From NCBI GenBank assembly GCA_966211675.1, contig CBIHPK010000013.1:15403-79402 (forward strand): a stretch of 64,000 nucleotides of DNA, written 5' to 3'. This document shows, piece after piece, positions 50,265 to 57,620 of this stretch. The translations under genes were made by a program, and so were the position numbers. Under the pieces are notes generated by a model. The model was given only the letters and a program-made list of their open reading frames with translations. It did no database searches and was not told where the DNA came from. The DNA is from SCUS01 sp966211675 (GTDB taxonomy: Bacteria > Myxococcota_A > Polyangia > Polyangiales > Ga0077539). The stretch's first letter is position 1, and each line of letters opens with the position of its first letter.

Positions 50265-50533
50265 ACCTCAAGCCCATCCCGAACCCACCCGAGGGCGAGG
50301 CCTGCCCGTTCAACGCGGAGGCCTACGCCATCGCGGAGCGCTTCTCCCCATGCGAGGCGCTCGAGGTCGCGCTACGGCTGGTCATCGTCGCGACGCAGGC
50401 CGCTGCGGGCGATGGCGAGTTGCCCGAGGGGCTCAACCGCATCGGTGGCGACGTCTGCACGGCGATCGACAACTACCGCCAGCTCCTCGCGGCGCACCTC
50501 GGCAGCCCCGGGGCGGGCGCTCGCGCGTCGTAA
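50261..50533 (+). CDS. Hypothetical helical protein
   Basis: 90 residues from a GTG at 50261 that overlaps the RHH stop. Helical, with ERFSPCEALEVALRLVIVAT and a hydrophobic tail. No family recognised. Confidence 0.5.
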   Translation: MNLKPIPNPPEGEACPFNAEAYAIAERFSPCEALEVALRLVIVATQAAAGDGELPEGLNRIGGDVCTAIDNYRQLLAAHLGSPGAGARAS

Positions 50534-50597
50534 CCCCATGCCGCACGCAGGCGCGCAGCGCGGCGTCGCGATCAAACGTGCTCCCGACGGCGCGCTG

Positions 50598-50816
50598 TCA
50601 CCCCTCTATCGGCTCGAACAGCAGCGCCATCACCGTTCGCCGCTGCCTCGCGGCGTTCACCCGCTCGACCGGCACGAGGCGCGCGCCGGGGGTGCCGTCG
50701 ACCGTCGGTGCGAGGGAGCGCTGCCGCATCCGGTAGGCCGTGGCGCGAGAGCACCCGGTGGCGTGCATGAGGTCTTCGATCGTCACAGGAGCGGCGGGCG
50801 GCTGCGCATCGTCCAT
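50598..50816 (-). CDS. Excisionase-like HTH protein (candidate Xis)
   Basis: 72 residues. IEDLMHATGCSRATAYRMRQ and the following wing (LAPTVDGTPGARLVPVERV) match the small winged/MerR-type HTH of phage excisionases and HTH_17 proteins. Small size, basic helix 2 and location in the integrated element near attR support a recombination-directionality role. A general regulator is the alternative. Confidence 0.6.
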   Translation of the reverse strand: MDDAQPPAAPVTIEDLMHATGCSRATAYRMRQRSLAPTVDGTPGARLVPVERVNAARQRRTVMALLFEPIEG

Positions 50817-50888
50817 CGCGGCACCCTATCCCATTGCCCCGCGGGGCGCCGCTAGCCCGCTACCCGCACCGACCGCCCCAGGAGAACC

Positions 50889-51470
50889 ATGGACGCACCA
50901 CACAACCCGACCGACACCCCCAACGAGATCGACGACGAGAACGACGCCCTCGAAGACATCGAGGAAGACGATGACCTCGACGATGAGGAAGACGATGCGC
51001 TCGACGACGACGACGACGAGGGAGACGAGGGAGACGACGACCTCGACCCCACCGCCGCGCGCCCGCCGCTGCCGCTCGTGGCCCGCAGCCTCGCGCTAAC
51101 CTCTCTCCTCGCAGAGCGCGACCGGCGAAGAGCCGCAGCCCTCGACGCCCAGCGGAAGCGCCGCGAGGCGGCCACCGCCCGCAAGGTGCGACCGAAGACC
51201 GACGCCCGTCCGCGCTGCGGTGCCAGGTGTCGCAGCGGTCGCCCCTGCGTCGCCCCGGCGGTGTGGTTGCCGGGTGCCTCGAAGCCGCGCAACGGCCGCT
51301 GTCGGATGCACGGGGGGCTTTCGACCGGACCGCGTACCGCCGAGGGACGCGCTCGTGTCCGCGCCGCGATCCAGGCGTCGAACGCCGCGCGAGCTGCCGG
51401 GCCTCACAAGTCCGCCGCGGGCGCGCGTGGGACGGCTGACGAAACTGACGGAACGACCGCGAGCCCATGA
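50889..51470 (+). CDS. HGGxSTGP-motif phage protein with acidic tail
   Basis: 193 residues. AGGAGAACC before the ATG is a strong ribosome-binding site. Residues 10-55 are nearly all Asp and Glu (EDIEEDDDLDDEEDDALDDD). A Cys-rich motif follows, RCGARCRSGRPCVAPA, then RCRMHGGLSTGPRTAEG. HGGxSTGP proteins are common in phages beside small terminase genes and may bind zinc and DNA. No terminase gene follows, which is unusual. Confidence 0.75.
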   Translation: MDAPHNPTDTPNEIDDENDALEDIEEDDDLDDEEDDALDDDDDEGDEGDDDLDPTAARPPLPLVARSLALTSLLAERDRRRAAALDAQRKRREAATARKVRPKTDARPRCGARCRSGRPCVAPAVWLPGASKPRNGRCRMHGGLSTGPRTAEGRARVRAAIQASNAARAAGPHKSAAGARGTADETDGTTASP

Positions 51471-51505
51471 TGCGACGCATGCGCACGATGAAGCGCTGTG
51501 AAGCC

Positions 51506-51881
51506 GACCCCATCACGCGGGACCGCGCGCCCAATGACGGTTGCTGACGCCTCGCCGCGCAGATCAACCCGCCGCGGCGCCCGCGGGCGGTGTGCCTTCG
51601 GGTCGGCGACCGGCATAAGGAACGCTCTGGCCCGCTGGTTCCCCGACCCCATATCGCCCGCCTGCGCGCCGGTCGCTCGCGTCAACTCGCATCCCGCGAG
51701 GCCTCGCCCGCGCGCGACGTTCGCCCGGGGTCGCCTCATCCACCGCGACCCCATCACGCATGTCGGCGCGAGCGCGCAGTCGACTCCCGAAACTCCGGAA
51801 ACCCCGGCGCTCGACTCCATGCCGCGCAGACGCGCGCGTAAGGAACGCCCGCGGCAGCATTAGGCAGTCGCTCGACCCCAT
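51506..51881. repeat. Second gene-free tract with GACCCCAT copies
   Basis: 51471-52094 has no supportable gene. GACCCCAT (once GACTCCAT) occurs at 51506, 51645, 51747, 51813 and 51874 (spacings 139, 102, 66 and 61), and TAAGGAACGC at 51616 and 51839. Core CCCCAT and the 60-70 bp (or doubled) spacing recall the array at 47.6-48.6 kb. Confidence 0.45.
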
Positions 51882-51940
51882 GCCACGCGCTCGCACAACG
51901 GAGGTCGTCAGGGTTCGTCAGCGCTCGACCGTCGACCCCC

Positions 51941-52045
51941 GTGTGTCCTGTGTGTCCAGTGTGTGTCCCGAGGCATGGACACACACCACACCCCGAGAAA
52001 CGTAGCGTTTCAATGCCCCTTTCGGGGTGTGTGTCCTGTGTGTCC
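51941..52045. repeat. GGACACACACC/GTGTGTCC cluster near attR
   Basis: GTGTGTCC at 51941-51948, 51950-51957 and 51961-51968; GGACACACACC at 51977-51987; GGTGTGTGTCC at 52026-52036; TGTGTGTCC at 52037-52045. Inside, GAAACG and CGTTTC (51997-52002 and 52006-52011) form a perfect palindrome. The same 11-bp motif occurs upstream of int at 25762-25835, so both ends of the circular-form int gene carry it. Confidence 0.6.
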
Positions 52046-52094
52046 ACGCTGGAAGCGGTACGCGTAGGGGGCTGGCGAAAAAGAAAAAGGGAGG

Positions 52095-52370
52095 TCACCC
52101 CGCCTGCTGCTCGCTGTCGGCTGCAGCCCCGTCGAGGGTGAGCCCGGCGAGCTCGACGGCGTGGCGCATCCTGAGGGGGCCGCCCTCGAGGATGGCGACG
52201 GCCCGGTGCCAGGGGGGCGAGTCGGGCGCCGCTACCCGCAGCACGTCGAGGGCGAGGGTGCGGGCGAGGTCACCCGCCGGGGTGCCTTCGTCGACGGCGC
52301 GGAGCAGCTCCTCCGCCGACGCCCGGAGAGCCCCGATGTCCCACGTCTGTCCCACGACACATGTTTTCAT
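52095..52370 (-). CDS. C-terminal segment of the phage-form integrase
   Basis: 91 residues from the ATG at 52370, or an open frame back through the attR core to 52424. In the integrated state it is separated from int by the whole element. In the excised circle the int frame would read through attP (V-G-R) into H-G-T-L-A-A-P and then this segment, adding 98 residues in all. The segment is helical (DIGALRASAEELLRAVDEG) and has no known domain. Whether it is translated alone in a lysogen is not known. Confidence 0.7.
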   Translation of the reverse strand: MKTCVVGQTWDIGALRASAEELLRAVDEGTPAGDLARTLALDVLRVAAPDSPPWHRAVAILEGGPLRMRHAVELAGLTLDGAAADSEQQAG

Positions 52371-52391
52371 CGGTGCGGCAAGCGTTCCATG

Positions 52392-52424
52392 ACGGCCGAC
52401 CGATGCGCTCGCCGCAGCGGGAGT
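52392..52424. repeat. attR core, 33 bp
   Basis: Identical to 24435-24467. The next bases complete GAG-TGA, the original host stop codon, whereas attL gives GAG-TAA. Confidence 0.93.
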
Positions 52425-52463
52425 GAGGATCTGGAGCGGTGGCGCAGGCCGTCGCACCACCGA

Positions 52464-53024
52464 TCACCGCCCGCCGTCGATCAGTGTCGCGGGCTGAGCC
52501 GCCGTCCGCTGCGTGTCCATCACGGCGCCGAAGAGCCAGCCCACTCCGCCGCCGACCGCCGCTCCGCCACCGGCTCCGATCAGCGCCCCGAGGGTGACCT
52601 GCACCGGGATGCTGTCGCAGCCGTCGATGCACAGCGCCCCAGCGAACACGCCCATCACGACCGCGCCCAGGATGCCGACCACCGTCGCGCCGACCACGGC
52701 GCCGTCGCGGGCTGCGAACGAGCGCTCTGCGACCGTGAGGTACGCGGTGCCCCTCGACGCCCGCGCCGCCTGGGTGATCCGCTCTCCGAGTCCCCGGCGG
52801 TGGAGGTCGGCGTAGCGCCCGTCGTCGAAGCGCACCCTCTCGACGGTGGTGTGAACGACGGCCCCCTCGGAGGTCCGCAAGGTGACCGCGGTGTCCGCGA
52901 CGGGGTGACGCACGAGGTCACCCACCGGGACGGCATAGACGTACCGCGTGCTGCACGCCGACGGCCCCACGAGGGCGAGCCACACGAGGATCGCCGCGCG
53001 CGTTCGGGTAGCGGCATCGCCCAT
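52464..53024 (-). CDS. Lipoprotein with glycine-zipper region
   Basis: 186 residues. Signal peptide with the lipobox-like GPSAC near 24. A beta-rich middle precedes two Gly/Ala-rich membrane-like segments: VVGATVVGILGAVVMGVFAG and IGAGGGAAVGGGVGWLFGAV. Such glycine zippers insert in membranes, for example in 17-kDa-antigen-like lipoproteins. It is host DNA just outside attR. Function unknown. Confidence 0.68.
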   Translation of the reverse strand: MGDAATRTRAAILVWLALVGPSACSTRYVYAVPVGDLVRHPVADTAVTLRTSEGAVVHTTVERVRFDDGRYADLHRRGLGERITQAARASRGTAYLTVAERSFAARDGAVVGATVVGILGAVVMGVFAGALCIDGCDSIPVQVTLGALIGAGGGAAVGGGVGWLFGAVMDTQRTAAQPATLIDGGR

Positions 53025-53108
53025 GCCCGCGAAGGTACCGCGGAGCCCTACGGGTCGCGCAAGCGCCCTCCCGGCGAGGCCGCGCCGGTGCTACGACGCG
53101 GCCACCTC

Positions 53109-54479
53109 GTGACCACCGCCGTCGAAGACCCCCGCGTTCGTGCGCTCGCGATGCTCAAGCGCCACGGGTACAACGCGACGTCCTTCCAGACGCTGGAGCA
53201 GGGCTTCCGGTACTGGTTCGACGGCGACGACGCCTGCGTGGCCTACGCCGACACCGGGGCGGCGTGGGTCGTCGCGGGCGCGCCCATCGCGGCGGCCGAT
53301 CAGCTCGCGGAGGTGGCCCTGCGCTTCCAGGAGGCCGCTCGCGTGGCCCGCCGTCGCGTCTGCTACTTCGGCGTCGAGGAGCGCATGGTGGCCGCCCGCA
53401 TCGGCGTCGCCCTCACCATCGGAGTGCAGCCGGTCTGGAACCCCGCCGACTGGCCGGACATCCTCCGAGGCTCGTCCAGCCTCCGGGAGCAGGTGCGCCG
53501 GGCTCGCGCCAAGGGGGTGCGGGTGCGCCTCGCCGCAGCCGAGGAGGTCACCGATCCGTCGTCTCCCACGCGCCGCGCCATCGAGGCGCTCATCGAGCGC
53601 TGGCTCGCGGCCCGGTCCATGGCGCCGATGGGCTTCCTGGTCGACGTGCAGCCCTTCGCCTTCGCCGGGGAGCGCTGCTACTTCGTGGCCGAGCGCGAGG
53701 GTCGCATCCTCGGCTTCCTCGCGACGGTCCCTGTGTACGCCCGCGGCGGCTGGCTCTTCGAGGACCTCCTCCGGGACGTCGACGCCCCCAACGGGACCAC
53801 CGAGCTCCTCGTCGACGCCGCCATGCGCGACGCCGCGGCCCGCCAGAGCGGCTACGTCACCCTCGGGCTCGCTCCGCTGGGCGGCGACGTCGACCCCCGA
53901 CTGCGCCGCGTCGGCGCGCTCTCCTCGGGCCTCTATGACTTCGCGGGCCTCTACGTCTTCAAGTCCAAGCTCAAGCCCCATCGATGGGACCCGATCCACC
54001 TGGTGCATCCGCCCGGCACCCTCGCGGTGGTGGCGCTCTTCGACGCGCTCACGGCCTTCGCGCACGGCAGCCTCGGGCGCTATGGGCTCCGCTCGATCCT
54101 CCGCGGCCCCGCCGTCGTGGTGCGCCTCCTCGCGCTGCTGCTCGCCCCGTGGACCGCGCTGCTCCTCGCGGCCGACACCGCGCGGTGGTTTCCGTCGACG
54201 GCGCTCAAGCTGGCCTCGGTCGCGCTCAACGTGGCGCTCGGCCTCGGGCTCTGGTCCCTCGCCCGCCGCTGGCGCCCGGGCCTCGCGACCGCCCTCGCGG
54301 TCACCGTCACCGCCGACGCCGCGCTCACCATCGCTCACGCCCTCGCGTTCAACCTGGCGAGGGTGCGAGGAGCGGGCGACGCGCTGCTGGTGCTGGTCTC
54401 CTGCCTCGCCCCTGCCGTAGCCAGCGCCATCCTCTGGAACGCCCGCGCCCTGCGCTCTCCGCCCTCGCGAGATCAGTGA
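53109..54479 (+). CDS. DUF2156 (phosphatidylglycerol-lysyltransferase C-terminal-like) protein
   Basis: 456 residues from a GTG at 53109; the exact start is uncertain. Residues about 10-290 form a double GNAT-like fold (KRHGYNATSFQTLEQGFRYW; RLAAAEEVTDPSS; VTLGLAPLGGDV). The C-terminal 150 residues hold several hydrophobic helices. This resembles MprF/LysX-type DUF2156 domains, which aminoacylate phosphatidylglycerol in the membrane, but the helices are C-terminal and few, so the substrate is open. It overlaps the convergent SDR gene by 7 bp. Confidence 0.75.
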   Translation: MTTAVEDPRVRALAMLKRHGYNATSFQTLEQGFRYWFDGDDACVAYADTGAAWVVAGAPIAAADQLAEVALRFQEAARVARRRVCYFGVEERMVAARIGVALTIGVQPVWNPADWPDILRGSSSLREQVRRARAKGVRVRLAAAEEVTDPSSPTRRAIEALIERWLAARSMAPMGFLVDVQPFAFAGERCYFVAEREGRILGFLATVPVYARGGWLFEDLLRDVDAPNGTTELLVDAAMRDAAARQSGYVTLGLAPLGGDVDPRLRRVGALSSGLYDFAGLYVFKSKLKPHRWDPIHLVHPPGTLAVVALFDALTAFAHGSLGRYGLRSILRGPAVVVRLLALLLAPWTALLLAADTARWFPSTALKLASVALNVALGLGLWSLARRWRPGLATALAVTVTADAALTIAHALAFNLARVRGAGDALLVLVSCLAPAVASAILWNARALRSPPSRDQ

Positions 54480-55510
54480 AACGACGGCACGAGGTTCTCG
54501 TGGTTGGCCTCCGCGGCCTGGTCGTCGAGCATGGTGAGCGGTGACTCGGTGAGGGCCGAGGCGCTCTCGTAGCCCTTGCGCGAGGAGGTCCCTCCGCCGC
54601 CCGGCAGCGGGAGCATCCGGGCGACCCCCGCGAGGGCGCGGAGGGTGAGCGCGGGCGCCACACCGTGCGCCAGGGTGAGCAGCTTCGCCGGGAGCGAGAG
54701 CACCAGCCGGGGCGCCCCGTGACGGCACCCCTCGACGATCTGCCTCGCCGCCCGCTCGGCGCTCATGGACGTGATCGGGAGCGCGTCGGAGAGCACGAAC
54801 CACGCGTACTCCTCGTGGTGGCGGCCCTTGAAGTTCGCGTTGCGGGCGGACCCGGTGCGCATCAGCCCCGGGTAGACCGTGGTCACGCGGATGTTGTCCC
54901 TCGCGAGCTCGGCGCCCATCCCCTCGGACAGCCCCGCGAGCGCGAACTTGCTCGCGCTGTACGGGACCATGTGCGGCACCGCGATCAGGCCCCCGATCGA
55001 GGAGATGTTCACGATGCGCCCGCCCCCCTTCGCCTTCATGGACGGCACCACGGAGCGCATCAGGTGCAACGGCCCCCAGAAGTGCGTCGCCATCGAGCGC
55101 TCGAAGTCCGCGTCGGTCATCGTCTCCAGCGGCCCGACGTCCATCCGTCCGGCGTTGTTGACCAGCACGTCCACGTCGCCGAAGCGGTCCTTCGCGGCCC
55201 GGAGGAGCAGGTCGACCTCCTCGCGAAGCGACACGTTGGTGGGCACCGCCAGCACCTCCGCTCCGCTCGCTTCGAGCTCCGCTCTCGCTCGGTCGAGCAC
55301 CGTCGGGTCGAGCCCGCAGATGACCAGTCGCGCGCCCTCCCGAGCGAAGGCCCGGGCCAGCACGAGGCCGAGCCCTCGGGAGGCTCCGGTGATCAGCACG
55401 GTCTTGCCCCGGAACGAGTACGCCCGCGCCCTGCGCACCGCCATCCACGCCGCCCATCCCGCGATGCCCGCCAACGCGAGGAGCCCGCCACGAAGGTTTC
55501 GAGTGTTCAT
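54473..55510 (-). CDS. Short-chain dehydrogenase/reductase, membrane-anchored
   Basis: 345 residues from the ATG at 55510. A hydrophobic N-terminal helix (GLLALAGIAGWAAWMAV) precedes a classical SDR: TGASRGLG near 41-48, NNAG near 120, the catalytic Ser in NISSIGG near 168 and YSASK near 183. Length and anchor recall SDRs acting on lipids or sterols. It uses NAD(P)H. Convergent with the DUF2156 gene, divergent from the CBS gene. Confidence 0.9.
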   Translation of the reverse strand: MNTRNLRGGLLALAGIAGWAAWMAVRRARAYSFRGKTVLITGASRGLGLVLARAFAREGARLVICGLDPTVLDRARAELEASGAEVLAVPTNVSLREEVDLLLRAAKDRFGDVDVLVNNAGRMDVGPLETMTDADFERSMATHFWGPLHLMRSVVPSMKAKGGGRIVNISSIGGLIAVPHMVPYSASKFALAGLSEGMGAELARDNIRVTTVYPGLMRTGSARNANFKGRHHEEYAWFVLSDALPITSMSAERAARQIVEGCRHGAPRLVLSLPAKLLTLAHGVAPALTLRALAGVARMLPLPGGGGTSSRKGYESASALTESPLTMLDDQAAEANHENLVPSFH

Positions 55511-55590
55511 GGAGGAGGGACAAGCAAGAGGCACGCGCGCACCGACGGGCACCCCTTGCGACAACGAAGCGCGGGTTCAATGAACAACGA

Positions 55591-56031
55591 ATGGAAACCG
55601 TAGGCGACATCCTGGATGAGAAGGGCTCCCGGGTTCTCACCACGCGCCCTGGCGCGACGGTGTTCGAGGCCGTGGAGGAGATGTGCCGGCACCGCGTCGG
55701 CGCGCTGATGGTCGTCGAGGGAGAGCACCCCCTGGGGATGTTCTCCGAGCGCGACCTGATGGTGCGGGTGATCCTCGCGGGGCGTGACCCGGCGACGACC
55801 ACCGTCGGCGACGTGATGACCCACGCGGTGGTCTGCGTGTCCCGCGACACGCGCCCCGCCGAGGCCATGGCGGTCGTCACCGGGCACCGCTGCCGACACC
55901 TGCCGGTGGTCGACCAGGGGCGCGTGGTCGGCGTCGTCTCCATCGGCGACCTGGTGCGCTTCTTCAGCCAGAACCAGGAGTACGAGATCCAGATGCTCCG
56001 GGACTACGTGAGCGGCCGCTACCCGGCCTGA
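55591..56031 (+). CDS. CBS-domain pair protein
   Basis: 146 residues with two CBS motifs (about 8-62 and 75-130), including PLGMFSERDLMVRVIL and RVVGVVSIGDLVRFF. A stand-alone Bateman module likely binds adenine nucleotides and signals energy state. The stop overlaps the convergent histidine-kinase gene by 13 bp. Confidence 0.93.
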   Translation: METVGDILDEKGSRVLTTRPGATVFEAVEEMCRHRVGALMVVEGEHPLGMFSERDLMVRVILAGRDPATTTVGDVMTHAVVCVSRDTRPAEAMAVVTGHRCRHLPVVDQGRVVGVVSIGDLVRFFSQNQEYEIQMLRDYVSGRYPA

Positions 56032-57347
56032 GCGGGCAGCGAGACGACGAAGGTCGCGCCGGTCCCCTGGCCGGCGCTGCGGGCCGAGGCCTGACCTCCA
56101 TGCAGCTCGACCAGCTCGCGCACCAGGAAGAGCCCCAGGCCGAGGCCCGATGAGCGCCGACCCGGGGCGTGGCCGTGCCTCCGGTACTCGAAGAGGTGGC
56201 CGAGCTCTCCGGGCGCGATGCCGACGCCCGTGTCGCTCACCTCCACCACGACCCGACGGCCCGCGTGGCTGCTGTGCAGCGAGCAGCGCACCTCGATGCT
56301 CCCTCCCCCGGGCGTGGCCTTGAGCGCGTTGGACAGCAGGCTCGACAGCACCTGCGTCAGCCGCGCGCGGTCGCCCACCACCATCAGCCCCGCCGGGGCC
56401 ACGCACGTGAGCGTCACCGAGCGCTGCTCGGCCGTGGCCCGCGCCGCGTCGACCGCGGCCCTCGCGATCTCCCCGAGGTCGGCGCGCTCGCGGCGGAGGT
56501 TTAGCTTCTGCGCGGCGAGGCGAGAGGCCTCCACGAGGTCGTCGACGAGCACCGACTGGGCGACCGCGTTGCGCTCGATGGTGGCCATCGCGCGGGCCCG
56601 CTCGTGTTCGTCGGTGCCTCCGCCGCGCAGCAGCCGGCTCCAGCCGATGATGACGTCCGTCGGGCCCCGCAGCTCGTGAGCGAGCAGCGCCAGCGAGGCG
56701 TCGCGGCTGCGCGCCTGGGCCTCCAGCCGCTCGCAGCGCGCGAGGGCCTCGGCGAGCTGCTGGTCGCGCCGGGCCAGCGCGCGGGAGAGCTCGTCCACCC
56801 GCCCCTCGTCCGCCGCCGGGGCCGGGGAGGCCGGTCGCGCGCTCCAGAGGATGCGACGGCCATCGGCCGTCACGGCCCCCCGGAGGCTCACCAGCGAGCG
56901 GACCTCGAGGTGATCGCGGATCCACAGGGTCTCGTCCGCCACGCCCTCGGCGGCCCGTCGCACGGCGTCCCAGAATCGGGCCCGGTCGTCGGGGTCGATG
57001 CGCTCGGCGAGCGCGCGGGCCCGGAGGCGCTGGGCCCCCGCCCCGAACAGGCGGGAGGCGGCGGCGTTGGCCGAGCGCACCACGGCCGCGAGGTCGGTCA
57101 CCAGCAGCGCGTCGGGGCAGAGGTTGAAGAGCTCGCGGTACTGCTCCCGCTCGGCCTCGAGCCGCTGCTCGGTCTCGTGGAGGACGTCGACCCCCACCCG
57201 GATCTCCACGGCGTCGGGCTCGTCGTGCGGAGCGACGTCGCGCGGCTGCTCGGGACCCCCGGCGCCACGATCGGGGTGCCGCAAGAGCGACTGCGAGCGG
57301 AGGGAGAACCCAGAGGACTCGAAGGTCGACGTCACATCGGATGTCAT
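56019..57347 (-). CDS. PAS-domain sensor histidine kinase
   Basis: 442 residues from the ATG at 57347. An N-terminal segment and a PAS domain (about 75-190, LFNLCPDALLVTDLAAVVRS) are followed by a coiled linker and a HisKA-like helix with the phospho-acceptor in LAHELRGPTDVI (His near 222). The HATPase_c region has the N box LSSLLSNALKATPG, the DTGVGI G1 box and SGLGLGLFL. No transmembrane segment, so it senses an intracellular cue. No response regulator is adjacent. Confidence 0.9.
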   Translation of the reverse strand: MTSDVTSTFESSGFSLRSQSLLRHPDRGAGGPEQPRDVAPHDEPDAVEIRVGVDVLHETEQRLEAEREQYRELFNLCPDALLVTDLAAVVRSANAAASRLFGAGAQRLRARALAERIDPDDRARFWDAVRRAAEGVADETLWIRDHLEVRSLVSLRGAVTADGRRILWSARPASPAPAADEGRVDELSRALARRDQQLAEALARCERLEAQARSRDASLALLAHELRGPTDVIIGWSRLLRGGGTDEHERARAMATIERNAVAQSVLVDDLVEASRLAAQKLNLRRERADLGEIARAAVDAARATAEQRSVTLTCVAPAGLMVVGDRARLTQVLSSLLSNALKATPGGGSIEVRCSLHSSHAGRRVVVEVSDTGVGIAPGELGHLFEYRRHGHAPGRRSSGLGLGLFLVRELVELHGGQASARSAGQGTGATFVVSLPAQAG

Positions 57348-57620
57348 CGTGTTGAGGTCTCTCGCGCGGGTTTGAGAGGGGGGTGGAGCGGCGCGGACAG
57401 CGGGCGATCGTCCTGAGCAGCGACCGTGCCGGGGCTTGCACGGGGCCCGCGGAGCGCTCGCGATCGACGGGAGTCGAGGACCGTTCGCGACGCGCTCTCT
57501 TGCGCTGGAAGCGTCGGACCGCAAGCCGTGCGCAGGGTGCACGGCGTGCGGAGAAAGGGTCGACGAGGGGGCCACGGAGGTGACTCCCCAATCCTACGGG
57601 GTGGCTCCAGGGAGGGCCGC

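Larger units (their letters stand above)
24435..52424. mobile_element. Integrated prophage-like element with replication and tail genes but no head genes
   Basis: Bounded by perfect 33-bp direct repeats at 24435-24467 and 52392-52424 (27,957 bp core to core). Inside are a tyrosine integrase beside attL, an Xis-like HTH protein, a replication module, early-operon small genes, a tail module with tape measure, two lipoprotein cargo genes and an HGGxSTGP protein. Terminase, portal, capsid, head-tail connector, holin and endolysin were not recognised on either strand. The left and right edges match host genes of different function. It may be a deleted prophage or a satellite-like element that needs a helper for heads. 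Confidence 0.9.

Noticed and set aside
50001..50533. Toxin-antitoxin pair (RHH gene followed by an overlapping small gene)
   Set aside because: The second protein shows no toxin fold or residues; similarity is limited to layout.
24435..52424. Integron or plasmid rather than phage element
   Set aside because: Tape-measure, tail-hub, HGGxSTGP, Xis-like and VRR-NUC genes and exact att repeats point to a phage-derived element; no cassette attC sites or partition genes seen.
52095..52460. A complete 121-residue gene starting in host DNA
   Set aside because: Its first 12 codons are host sequence and the next 11 are the att core; the continuity with int across attP explains the frame better.
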